From NCBI GenBank assembly GCA_934277495.1, contig CAKQUI010000072.1:1-11792 (forward strand): a stretch of 11,792 nucleotides of DNA, written 5' to 3'. Source of the stretch: an uncultured Clostridia bacterium (GTDB lineage Bacteria > Bacillota > Clostridia > Peptostreptococcales > Anaerovoracaceae). The first letter of the stretch is position 1, and every line of letters starts with the position of its first letter. The notes below the pieces were generated by a model. That model was not told the DNA's origin. It saw only the letters and a list, made by a program, of their open reading frames with translations, and did no database searches. Both the position numbers and the translations under genes were made by a program. Shown in pieces: positions 1 through 5,935 of the stretch.

Positions 1-573
1 GACGATGCGCAGATTACGTGTACCGATAAACTCATTGACCACAGATGGCATTCCGCCATACTGGTATCTGTCACCTTTTCTTGCAGCGATCCTGTAAGAT
101 AGTATTTCTTTTGTGAATACATCAAAGTAGAAAGTGACTTCAAAGTACAATATCCAGAATTTAAAAGCTGTCATATCGGATACGATCACCTGTCTGGGAC
201 GATCGACCGTGTCCCAGGTCGTGAAGATCAAATTGGGATATCTGTCTTTTATCTTCCGCTTCCTGTAATGTACCTGATGCTTCGTTTCTGCTTTGATCCC
301 CAGATAGCGAAAGCATTTGTAGACAAAGTTATCGCTGCACTCATATCCATATTCCAGACGGATATATGCTGCAGTCCATCGATATCCATGTGATTTATGC
401 TCTGCATGAATGGTATCTACCAGTGCTATGAGTTCTTCCCGAAAGATATCCCGATCAGACTTTTCCCGTTTTTTCCACTTGTAGTATCCTGATCTGCTGA
501 TTCCCATAAGTTCACACAGATCCTTAATGGTATATTCCCGGCAAAGGCTGTCGACTATTTCAAATTCTTCTCT
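1..573 (-). CDS. IS3-family transposase OrfB (rve/DDE integrase), 3' part missing
   Basis: The frame is open for 191 codons from the frameshift point to the window edge. The visible product begins REEFEIVDSLCREYTIKDLC. It contains an HTH_21-like segment (HAEHKSHGYRW, about residues 57-66) and the start of the integrase core. VSDMTAF (about 131-137) holds the first catalytic Asp, followed by FYFDVFTKEILSYRI, the usual beta strand pair after it. The remaining two acidic residues lie outside the window. It has no good independent start or ribosome site, so it is expected to be made as an OrfA-OrfB fusion by -1 frameshifting after OrfA Lys109. It catalyses excision and insertion of the element. 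The family call is confident; completeness is unknown. Confidence 0.85.
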
Positions 574-899
574 TTTAAACGAACATACTCCTGTTCCCCA
601 GCTTCGTTCGTCCGAACAGTGTAGTTTTTTTTAAGGCGTTCGTTCTCGATACGAAGCTTGAGTATCTCACGCTTGTATGCCTCTTCTGTACGATCGAGGC
701 CTTCTGGCAGAACATCAGGCATTTTAGCATCTGCACGTGCCAGACCTTCGATCCCGCCTTCCTCATATTGCTTCTTCCATTTTTTAAAGGCTCCAACAGA
801 TATTCCGTTTCGTTCACAGAAATCTGAGATCTTCTGATTCCCACCCTTGTACTGCCTGATCAGAAATTCTTTTTCCAGTGTGTTCAAATGTCTTGCCAT
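555..899 (-). CDS. IS3-family transposase OrfA (HTH protein)
   Basis: This 114-residue protein has the usual OrfA length. Residues about 8-50 form a helix-turn-helix of the transposase IS3/IS911 type (KISDFCERNGISVGAFKKWKKQYEEGG region). Residues about 73-95 (YKREILKLRIENERLKK) form a leucine-zipper-like coiled coil, as expected for a protein that binds the IS ends and multimerises with OrfAB. The start at 899 is preceded by AAGGAG (911-916 on the plus strand) at 11 nt spacing. The C-terminal codons contain the T TTA AAA slippery site, so part of the translation should continue into orfB. Normal termination is at TAG 555-557. By IS3 precedent, OrfA alone represses or modulates transposition and the OrfAB fusion catalyses it. 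Confidence 0.88.
   Translation of the reverse strand: MARHLNTLEKEFLIRQYKGGNQKISDFCERNGISVGAFKKWKKQYEEGGIEGLARADAKMPDVLPEGLDRTEEAYKREILKLRIENERLKKNYTVRTNEAGEQEYVRLKEKNLK
573..579 (-). promoter_or_regulatory. programmed -1 frameshift heptamer
   Basis: On the minus strand the orfA codons read cgT TTA AAA gag, an exact X XXY YYZ slippery heptamer (TTTAAAA). Slipping back one base continues AGA GAA GAA TTT into orfB, which then stays open to the window edge. OrfA stops 16 nt after the heptamer. This is the standard IS3 arrangement for making the OrfAB transposase. I did not identify a stimulatory structure with confidence. Confidence 0.8.
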
Positions 900-994
900 G
901 ATAAAGTAGACTCCTTCCTGGTAGTCATATCACTCATATTATAACAATGAGCTCGATATTTTTCTACCGTTCCGTGTCTACTTTTATGATAGCA
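895..994. repeat. imperfect inverted repeat flanking the orfA promoter
   Basis: The minus-strand sequence GAGTCTACTTTATCATGGC (plus 895-913) closely matches the plus-strand GTGTCTACTTTTATGATAGC (974-993). The two are inverted and about 60 bp apart, with the orfA -10 between them. The inner copy overlaps the orfA start codon. The outer one lies at the probable IS end, so the pair could be transposase binding sites or could form a leader stem masking the orfA start in read-through transcripts. Confidence 0.5.
938..966 (-). promoter_or_regulatory. candidate IS promoter
   Basis: On the minus strand, an exact TATAAT (plus 938-943) lies about 40 nt upstream of the orfA ATG. A weak -35, TAGAAA (plus 961-966), sits 17 bp upstream. 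The orfA ribosome site follows. The -10 is convincing and the -35 is not. Confidence 0.45.
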
Positions 995-999
995 TCACA

Positions 1000-1230
1000 T
1001 AGCATCAAAGATAAATCTCTCCGCACAAGAATTTGAATAAACGGTTTAAAAACAACTTCTGGATTTATTGAAATTTCAACGATTGAAAACCTTTGGATTG
1101 ACACGTTTTTAATGAATGAAACACACTTTTATTCGGACGAAAACGTAAATGAAAAATGGACTTTTGTTTTTGGATATGGTAGTATGAATAAAGATAATAA
1201 ATTGGATTTATTTTAAGAGGAGAAGAAGCA
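1000..1230. other. AT-rich intergenic region between IS and secreted protein gene
   Basis: There is no convincing gene here. It contains a perfect 12-bp palindrome, TTGAAATTTCAA (1068-1079), a TTGACA (1098-1103) with no good -10 at the right distance, and the candidate promoter of the next gene at 1157-1185. The direct repeat agcatca (991-997 and 1001-1007) marks the IS side. The minus-strand open frame across 1065-1424 has no ribosome site and overlaps the signal peptide of the real gene, so it is not annotated. Confidence 0.5.
1157..1185 (+). promoter_or_regulatory. candidate promoter of the Fn3 secreted protein gene
   Basis: TGGACT (1157-1162), a 17-bp spacer, then TAGTAT (1180-1185) preceded by an ATGG context. 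Each box has about four of six consensus bases. It lies about 45 nt before the gene and upstream of a strong ribosome site, AAGAGGAG (about 1215-1222). Confidence 0.4.
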
Positions 1231-2127
1231 ATGAACAGACTAAAGAAAAGTATAACGGCACTCGTGTGTGTTGCTGTAGTTGTTAGCATGATGCCGACCA
1301 CAGCATTTGCGGATGCAGGAAGATCATATGACACAAAAGAAAAGACTTCTGTTGAAAAAATAACAAGGCAGGGAGTTGCCAAAAGCACTGATGTTTTTTC
1401 AGGTGAAAAAAATTCAGTTCTCAATGAAAAAGTAAAACCGGGAAAAATCAGTTCGAAAGAGTTCGTGACAGATGATGAAAACGGAGATTATATCACTTTC
1501 AATAGATCTGAGTACTTCACGTTATATAAGGGGCAGAAGTTATATGTAGATTTTAGGATGTGGGATACATGGGAGCATTATTATACGATTCCTGAGTTTG
1601 ATGTTTTCGATTATAATGGTAATCGATGCTACTACACTTATGCACCGGCAGGCAGCAGATTGATAGTTGAGCCTGAAAGCTATGATGATTACTCAGGTTA
1701 TCATAATATCAATTCTTCCCGTATGCCAAGTGGAACTTACTATCTTTTCCTTTCGGCTATGCCGTGTGACGAATACGGATACTGGCCGGATGACTGGGCT
1801 GATTTTGAGATTCCTACGGAAATCATTCCATTCAGAGTAAAAAGTCTGCCAAAACCTACAAATCTGTCAGTAACTGCTGGAAAGAAAAAATGCACGATAA
1901 AGTTTTCTAAATCCACAGGTCCGACAAAGTATGTGATTTATCGCAGCACGAGTAAGAACAGCGGATATAAGACTATTGCCACGATTTCTGGAAACAAGTA
2001 TACTGACAAGAAAGTGAAAAAGGGTAAGAGATACTATTACAAAGTAAAGGCTAAAAGAGGAACAAGTGCTACAGGTATTGCGTACAGTTCATATACATCT
2101 GCAAAGAAAAGTGGCAAGATCAAATAA
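1231..2127 (+). CDS. secreted protein with C-terminal fibronectin-III-like domain
   Basis: This is a 298-residue exported protein of unknown function. Residues 1-27 are a clear Sec signal peptide (NRLKK, a hydrophobic core, then AFA before Asp28). Residues about 30-80 are a Lys/Ser/Glu-rich linker. Residues about 85-205 form a compact unrecognised domain rich in Tyr, Trp and Asp (RMWDTWEHYYTIPEFDVFDYNGN; SGTYYLFLSAMPCDEYGYWPDDW), predicted as beta-sandwich, perhaps ligand or carbohydrate binding. Residues about 209-292 match the Fn3-like repeats common in secreted clostridial proteins (PTNLSVTAGKKKCTIKFSK, KYVIYRS, RYYYKVKAK). There is no LPXTG or transmembrane anchor, so it is probably released or loosely wall-bound through its very basic tail. 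A hairpin terminator follows directly. The neighbouring subtilase ends in a similar Fn3-like tail, which suggests a shared surface-protein locus. Confidence 0.8.
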   Translation: MNRLKKSITALVCVAVVVSMMPTTAFADAGRSYDTKEKTSVEKITRQGVAKSTDVFSGEKNSVLNEKVKPGKISSKEFVTDDENGDYITFNRSEYFTLYKGQKLYVDFRMWDTWEHYYTIPEFDVFDYNGNRCYYTYAPAGSRLIVEPESYDDYSGYHNINSSRMPSGTYYLFLSAMPCDEYGYWPDDWADFEIPTEIIPFRVKSLPKPTNLSVTAGKKKCTIKFSKSTGPTKYVIYRSTSKNSGYKTIATISGNKYTDKKVKKGKRYYYKVKAKRGTSATGIAYSSYTSAKKSGKIK

Positions 2128-2142
2128 AAATCGTATCAAAAG

Positions 2143-2175
2143 TAAGGTGACCTTAATTTGTTTCTGGTCACCTTA
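2143..2175 (+). terminator. hairpin terminator after the Fn3 secreted protein gene
   Basis: A perfect 10-bp inverted repeat, TAAGGTGACC (2143-2152) and GGTCACCTTA (2166-2175), encloses a 13-nt loop. It starts 16 nt after the stop codon. The downstream tail, TTCGATTTTGG, is only moderately U-rich, so termination may be incomplete. The hairpin covers the TTG at 2158, which argues against that codon as the next gene's start. Confidence 0.65.
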
Positions 2176-2196
2176 TTCGATTTTGGAATGTATGAA

Positions 2197-3318
2197 ATGA
2201 AAAAATATATAGTATTACTTTTTTTAATAGTTATAGCTATGACGCTGGACTTCAATATTGTGAATGCGTCGAAAAGAGATGATGTTACGGTGGCAAGAAG
2301 TGATAAAGAGTTCTGCATACGAGCTTCATCTATTATCGCAGAAGCGGAACTCAAGTCAGACCAATCAGGTGCGGAACAGATATCTGACAGGTTACTGATC
2401 GTCAGCAAGGGGAATCCACTGGATTTCAAATTTGACGGAATGTCAGAGGCTGTTTCAAATGGCAGTGATTTGTATGTATTTCAGTTTGATACAAAATATA
2501 ATGCAAAAAAAGCCTTTAAGGTGCTCAGTAGCGACCCATATATCGAGTCTGTGGAATATGACCGGATCGTTAAGACTGCAAATAGTAAAGTCTATGAAAC
2601 AAATAATTATGATATTGAAGGTAAAGAAAAACATTATTCATGGGGTGTTGAAAAGATGGGGTTTGATGAATATTCAGAGTACATAAATACCATAGATCAC
2701 GGACAGATCACAGTTGCAGTTGTTGACTCAGGAATAGATTCAACGCATAAGATTTTTGGATCCAGACTGACAGCAGGATATGACTTTGTCAATAATGATA
2801 CACTGCCTGAAGATGAGCAGGGACATGGCACACATGTTTCGGGAATAATAGTCGACTGCACGAAGAACGTTGCAGAAGTGAAACTAATGCCGGTAAAAGT
2901 ATTGGACAAAAATGGAGAGGGATATGTATCTGCAATTGCAGATGGAATGCTGTATTCTGCATCAAACGGTGCAAAAGTGATAAATGCCAGTCTGGGTGGG
3001 AACCATAGTTCGTATACAGATAGAATTATTGAGTTATGTGAAAAAAAAGGTGCAACAGTTGTTGCAGCTGCTGGGAATGAATCTGTTGCTATAAATGGAA
3101 GAACTACCTGCCCTGCACATATTGCATCTGTTATTACTGTCGGAGCTGTGGATTCTTCGATGAACAGGGAACGATATTCTAACTATGGAGAAGGTCTTGA
3201 TATTGTTGCTCCGGGAGGTATGATAACTGGCGCATCTTTCAATAATACTTTTGTTACAGAAAGCGGAACCTCTATAATACCGATTATACTGTGTCATACT
3301 CAAAGAACATCAGTGTAG
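2197..3318 (+). pseudogene. secreted S8 subtilase, C-terminally broken after the catalytic serine
   Basis: From ATG 2197 the product is 373 residues. It has a signal peptide (MKKYIVLLFLIVIAMTLDFNIVNA, cleavage near 24) and a propeptide-like region about 60-125 (LYVFQFDTKYNAKKAFKVLSSDPYIESVEYD, inhibitor I9-like). The catalytic domain follows: DSGID with Asp177, GHGTHVSG with His210, AAGNES with oxyanion Asn294, and ESGTS with Ser359. In intact S8 proteases GTS is followed by Met-Ala-x-Pro-His and a long helix. Here only IIPIILCHTQRTSV follows before the stop. The expected core remainder and C-terminal domains are missing from this frame, and a repeat/Fn3-like tail resumes in another frame at once. 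I read this as a deletion pseudogene. ATG 2197 is chosen because the upstream TTG lies in the preceding hairpin; its ribosome site is poor (GGA at 2185). No promoter is evident. Confidence 0.8.
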
Positions 3319-3677
3319 GAACGGCAAGCTATAAAGTAACAGGTAAAGGCTCGTATTCAGGAACTGCGATAAAACAATTTATTATAGTTCCAAAAGGAAC
3401 AAATATAAAAAAGATAATATCCTCCAAATCAGGTATATCTCTGAGTTGGAAAAAACAAAAAATCCAGACATCGGGCTATCAGATAAAGTATAGTCACAGA
3501 TCCGATATGGCCGGTTCAAAAATAATAACGATATCAGGACATTCCAAAAGTTCAAAACAGATCAAAAGACTGAAGTCAAAAAGAAAATATTACTTTCAAG
3601 TAAGGACCTATAAGAAAGTAGGTAAAAACAGATATTATTCCAAATGGTCATCTAGGAAATCAGCCAAAGTAAACTGA
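3267..3677 (+). pseudogene. displaced C-terminal tail of a surface protein (repeat domain plus Fn3-like domain)
   Basis: The frame is open before and after GTG 3291. Read from 3267 it gives NLYNTDYTVSYSKNISVGTA and then YKVTGKGSYSGTAIKQF, the pattern of the DYTVSY...GTAxxxxTGKGxYxGT repeat found in many clostridial cell-surface proteins. From about 3390 a second domain (ISLSWKKQKIQTSGYQIKYS, KRKYYFQVRTYKKVGKNRYYSKWSSRKSAKVN) resembles an Fn3 module. There is no signal peptide, no ribosome site and no proper start; GTG 3291 is simply the Val of DYTV. The frame overlaps the end of the subtilase frame and is offset by two bases, so this is the tail of a once-continuous protease or surface protein now cut off from its N-terminus. 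It is probably not translated as a free protein. Confidence 0.72.
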
Positions 3678-3801
3678 TATCATTAAGGTGCAGCTGGTAC
3701 GATTAGGAACTGCAGCATTGTGCATATGTGATACTTATATTTTACAAATAACTTTATGAAATAAAAATAGGTTGAATTTAGCATAAAAGAAAGGGGATCT
3801 T
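3678..3801. other. intergenic region before lipoprotein gene
   Basis: The region is AT-rich. No convincing terminator follows the broken subtilase locus; TGCAG/CTGCA at about 3691 and 3710 could pair weakly. A weak promoter candidate, TTTACA (3741-3746) with TAAAAA 15 bp later, lies upstream of the lipoprotein gene. Confidence 0.3.
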
Positions 3802-4218
3802 ATGAATCGAATAAGACACGCAGTTGCTGCTATGATGACAGTTATGGTGCTTTTACTGGGATTATGTGCATGCGGAGGGAATGTGAAGAATGTGGAGACC
3901 CATGAGGTGGAATCCGAACTTTACACTCAGGAGGACATCGATGCAGCCATCGATACTATAAAGAAGGAGTTCAGGGAGAACTGGAAGGGCTGTACCCTTA
4001 CCGAGATATACTACGCCGGGGATGAGATGACGAAAACTCATCAGGACTGGGCTGACAGATATGACGCTGATGAAGTGATCCTGCTTCTGTCTTCTTTCGA
4101 CGTCGCCATATTCGGTGCAGACAAATCACTGAATGCAGGGGATACATACGATGACTGGAACTGGATCCTGGTAAGGAAAGACGGCGGCGAGTGGGAGCAT
4201 GTCGATCACGGATACTGA
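3802..4218 (+). CDS. small lipoprotein of unknown function
   Basis: A 138-residue predicted lipoprotein. It has a basic n-region (MNRIRH), a hydrophobic core about 7-21, and a lipobox-like LCAC with lipidated Cys24, so it should be anchored on the outer face of the cytoplasmic membrane. The mature part is acidic, with a conserved-looking stretch EVESELYTQEDIDAAIDTIKKEF about 36-58 and a C-terminus rich in Trp, Asp and Gly (YDDWNWILVRKDGGEWEHVDHGY). The fold is probably a small alpha/beta domain; I do not recognise the family with certainty. Ribosome site AAGGGG (3791-3796) is 5 nt before ATG. A lipoprotein remnant starts 13 nt downstream, so this may have been the first gene of a two-lipoprotein operon. 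Cys at the -2 position of the lipobox is unusual. Confidence 0.78.
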   Translation: MNRIRHAVAAMMTVMVLLLGLCACGGNVKNVETHEVESELYTQEDIDAAIDTIKKEFRENWKGCTLTEIYYAGDEMTKTHQDWADRYDADEVILLLSSFDVAIFGADKSLNAGDTYDDWNWILVRKDGGEWEHVDHGY

Positions 4219-4231
4219 TGCGAGAGGATTG

Positions 4232-4360
4232 ATGAGCGTAAAAATGATATATCAATGTCCTGTGTTACTGCTGATACTCATTTCGATACTGGCGGGGTGT
4301 GCGTCAGCGCCGGAGGCGCTGACATCTGCCAGGACCTCATATGGTTTTATCTGTGTGTAG
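4232..4360 (+). pseudogene. lipoprotein gene remnant (signal peptide only)
   Basis: A 42-codon frame (or 38 from ATG 4244) encodes MSVKMIYQCPVLLLILISIL followed by a lipobox, LAGC, and ASAPEAL, then 14 unrelated residues and TAG 4358-4360. Positions 4274-4321 are identical to 6914-6961 in the intact lipoprotein gene, in the same frame (ILISILAGCASAPEAL). The signal peptide is thus kept while the mature domain is absent. AGAGGA (4223-4228) is close to ATG 4232 and may serve as a ribosome site. It lies 13 nt after the upstream lipoprotein gene. Most likely it is a leftover of a duplication or recombination event; a functional micro-lipoprotein is possible but less likely. Confidence 0.6.
4274..4321 (+). 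repeat. 48-bp direct repeat, copy 1
   Basis: Exact match over 48 bases to 6914-6961, in direct orientation with an offset of 2640 bp. Two further bases match upstream after one mismatch (ctg against ctt). It encodes ILISILAGCASAPEAL, the lipoprotein signal-peptide core and start of the mature protein. The two copies flank the whole minus-strand TetR-KTR-DUF998-GNAT operon. Confidence 0.95.
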
Positions 4361-4402
4361 TAGTTAGATGATAAGTTATATGTTGAGGTTCCAATGGTTT
4401 TG

Positions 4403-4420
4403 GGGATTACGGTAAATCCC
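4403..4420. terminator. weak hairpin downstream of the GNAT gene
   Basis: GGGATT (4403-4408) and AATCCC (4415-4420) form a 6-bp stem with a 6-nt loop, 5 nt beyond the GNAT stop codon on the minus strand. No U-run follows (the minus tail is CAAAACCATTGG), so it is only a tentative terminator for the converging operon. Confidence 0.3.
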
Positions 4421-4425
4421 TGTTA

Positions 4426-5052
4426 TCAGAACAGCTGACCGGGCAGCCTGAGCTTATGTTTTGGTGGGAAGGCTGCTTCAAATCGTTCAAAGGCTTCAGG
4501 GCTTTTATCACAGACAAAATATCCGTCAGGATCCTGGCAGGTACCTGAGATCCCGTTCAAAAATCCCGGCGCCAGTTCCTTTATGAGAAAATAGTCGGCT
4601 TCCGGATCATAAGCATAACGAACTCCCAGTGTTTTGGAAGGAACAAATCCGGACTTGCCGTAAAAATCGATATTGCCGGTGATCGCCAGTGCACCGGCAC
4701 CCATTTCTGCGGCTTTTTCCATAGAATAATCAAGCAGCAGCTTTCCGTAGCCCTGGCGCTTGTATCCGGGAGCAATACTGATCGGACCGAATGTCATGAT
4801 CGGAACTTTCCGTCCATCATCGCACCGGATTTCTGAACGCACATAAATGATCTGCCCGATCAGCTCGCCGTCCAGTTCCATTACAAAGTCCAGCTCCGGA
4901 ACAAACGCCGGATCATCCCTGAAGCAATGCAGTACATAATGCTCCATGCAGCCGGGGCGATAGACGTTCCAGAATGACTCGCGTGTCAGGTTTTCGACTT
5001 TTCTGTAATCGTCCTTGGTTTCAGGACGAATGATAATATTTTTTTCTAACAT
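4426..5052 (-). CDS. GNAT family N-acetyltransferase
   Basis: A 208-residue protein with the GNAT fold. It transfers an acetyl group from acetyl-CoA to an amine; the substrate is unknown. Residues 5-30 (IIIRPETKDDYRKVENLTRESFW) give the usual first strand and helix. Residues about 55-72 and 84-93 (VPIMTFGPISI) are the central strands. The pyrophosphate-binding motif A is APGYKRQGYGKLLLDYSMEKA (Arg99-Gln100-Gly101-Tyr102-Gly103). DFYGKSGFVPS (about 129-139) is the conserved C-terminal strand, and the rest resembles YhbS-type acetyltransferases. Its ATG overlaps the stop codon of the DUF998 gene by 7 nt (ATGTTAG), with AAGGAG just upstream, so translation is coupled. It is the last gene of the TetR-controlled operon. 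A role in modifying a toxic amine or antibiotic is possible but only inferred. Confidence 0.88.
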   Translation of the reverse strand: MLEKNIIIRPETKDDYRKVENLTRESFWNVYRPGCMEHYVLHCFRDDPAFVPELDFVMELDGELIGQIIYVRSEIRCDDGRKVPIMTFGPISIAPGYKRQGYGKLLLDYSMEKAAEMGAGALAITGNIDFYGKSGFVPSKTLGVRYAYDPEADYFLIKELAPGFLNGISGTCQDPDGYFVCDKSPEAFERFEAAFPPKHKLRLPGQLF

Positions 5053-5699
5053 TGATTGTCTCCTTTATCAGATTCGTTTTCCGGTTTCATACAAAACAGA
5101 TGGATTCCCAGGATCATGTTGAATCCGGTTGCTGCGAACACGCTGAAGCGTTCGATGATGCCGAAGTGATCGGCAGGTACGATTTTCATGCCTGTTGCCC
5201 CTATGAGCATCATGCAGAGAGCGATAGAAGCACATATTCCGTAAGAACGACAGTCTCTGCTTTTTGCTCCTGCTGTGATGATAACAGTCAGAGACGCGAT
5301 AGACAGCAGTACCACCAGAGTAGTGATGACCATATGCATAATATCCTGAAATGTACCGCTGTAGCCACTGTCACTGAGAGGGAACATCCTGTATCCGACT
5401 GCTGAGATCCATTCCATCACTGCAAACAGATAGACTCCTGAACGGAGCAGCATGGTTTTCTGCCCCTGGATGCCAATGCAGACAACGGTCGAACAAACGA
5501 CTTCGCATACATTATAAAATGCACTGAGCTGATTCCAGAGTGCCAGTGACGGGGCATTAGAGGCACTCAGATCACTGACAGCCTGCGACATCCAGTTGTA
5601 GCCAGGATAAGCAAGCGGTGAGAACATCACTGCTGCAGTGTATGAAAGAAAGCTGACAATGCCTGCCAGCCCCAGTTTTTGTATAAATTTTTTTTTCAT
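5046..5699 (-). CDS. DUF998 family integral membrane protein
   Basis: A 217-residue membrane protein. About six hydrophobic segments are visible (near 10-32, 55-77, 84-104, 120-142, 152-175 and 184-205). The first loop carries the DUF998 signature YPGYNWMSQAVSDLSASNAPS (about 32-52), and MFPLSDSG (about 105-112) fits the family. Function is unknown; the family comprises small multi-pass proteins of Bacteria and Archaea. The start is supported by AGGAGA (plus 5706-5711), 6 nt before ATG. That ribosome site lies right after the 20-bp hairpin that follows the KTR gene, so the hairpin could control its translation or transcription. Its 3' end overlaps the GNAT start by 7 nt. Codons 2-4 form a run of nine A residues, a possible slippage site. 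Confidence 0.88.
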   Translation of the reverse strand: MKKKFIQKLGLAGIVSFLSYTAAVMFSPLAYPGYNWMSQAVSDLSASNAPSLALWNQLSAFYNVCEVVCSTVVCIGIQGQKTMLLRSGVYLFAVMEWISAVGYRMFPLSDSGYSGTFQDIMHMVITTLVVLLSIASLTVIITAGAKSRDCRSYGICASIALCMMLIGATGMKIVPADHFGIIERFSVFAATGFNMILGIHLFCMKPENESDKGDNQC

Positions 5700-5712
5700 G
5701 ATTCATCTCCTG

Positions 5713-5759
5713 AAAGACGCAGTGCTGACCACAGAAAGCGTGGTCAGCACTGCGTCTTT
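5713..5759 (-). terminator. 20-bp perfect hairpin overlapping the 3' end of the KTR gene
   Basis: A perfect 20-bp inverted repeat (5713-5732 with 5740-5759) encloses a 7-nt loop. On the transcribed strand the ascending arm contains the last KTR codons (AAG ACG CAG TGC TGA, stop at 5744-5746). The descending arm ends CGTCTTT and is followed at once by CAGGAGATG, the ribosome site of the DUF998 gene. The long GC-containing stem is very stable, but the U-run is only three bases, so it is more likely a partial terminator, a processing or stability element, or an attenuator inside the operon. Confidence 0.75.
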
Positions 5760-5935
5760 GCGTCTGGCTGATCTTTGATTTCTATTTGAAAATCCTGTGC
5801 ATTGATGATACGTTCCTGCTTGCACTTCGGGCAAAATAAGGGAAAGTCCCGAAGTACAGTTCTCTGCAAAAGCCGCAGTCGTGTTTTGGCACCGCAGACA
5901 GGACAGAGGAGCCATTTTTCACCGGATATGCTCAT
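5744..5935 (-). CDS. cysteine-rich KTR domain protein
   Basis: A 63-residue zinc-ribbon-like protein. Two CxxC knuckles are visible, CPVCGAKTR (residues about 11-19, with the Lys-Thr-Arg that names the family) and CPKC (about 35-38). The C-terminus DQPDAKTQC matches the DAKTQ ending typical of the Cys-rich KTR family (PF14205). It probably binds one zinc; its function is unknown. Homologues are small proteins often found in Bacillota accessory and resistance regions. The start is placed at 5935 (MSISGEKWLLCPVCG) because GGGAGGTGAG lies just upstream of that ATG; the in-frame ATG 24 nt earlier lacks a site. It overlaps the end of the TetR gene by 17 nt, which indicates coupled translation. Its stop codon lies inside the 20-bp hairpin. 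Confidence 0.87.
   Translation of the reverse strand: MSISGEKWLLCPVCGAKTRLRLLQRTVLRDFPLFCPKCKQERIINAQDFQIEIKDQPDAKTQC

Larger units (their letters stand above)
1..985 (-). mobile_element. IS3-family insertion sequence, partial (window edge)
   Basis: Two overlapping minus-strand frames have the IS3 layout: a short HTH/coiled-coil OrfA and a larger rve-type OrfB in the -1 frame. Only the orfA-proximal end is present; the rest lies outside the window before position 1. The terminus near 975-998 is uncertain. Candidate ends read inward on the minus strand start with TGTGATGC (998) or TAGACACGG (983). The opposite terminal repeat and the target duplication cannot be seen, so the boundary is a guess. 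Nothing in the visible part is broken, so the element could be active. This is inference: the second Asp and the Glu of the DDE triad lie outside the window. Confidence 0.85.

Noticed and set aside
991..1007. agcatca direct repeat near the IS end as a target-site duplication
   Set aside because: A target duplication must flank both IS ends. Both copies here are on the same side, and the other end is outside the window.
2158..2196. TTG start extending the subtilase by 13 residues
   Set aside because: This codon lies inside the loop of the preceding terminator hairpin and would add a non-signal-like leader before an ideal signal peptide starting at 2197.
5052..5405. Plus-strand frame opposite the DUF998 gene
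   Set aside because: It is a His/Cys/Ser-rich antisense shadow of a clear membrane protein with its own ribosome site and operon context.
5688..5696. Nine-A run in codons 2-4 of the DUF998 gene as a phase-variation tract
   Set aside because: Runs of this length occur by chance after ATG in Lys-rich starts (MKKKF); without length variation among reads or relatives it is not evidence of phase switching.
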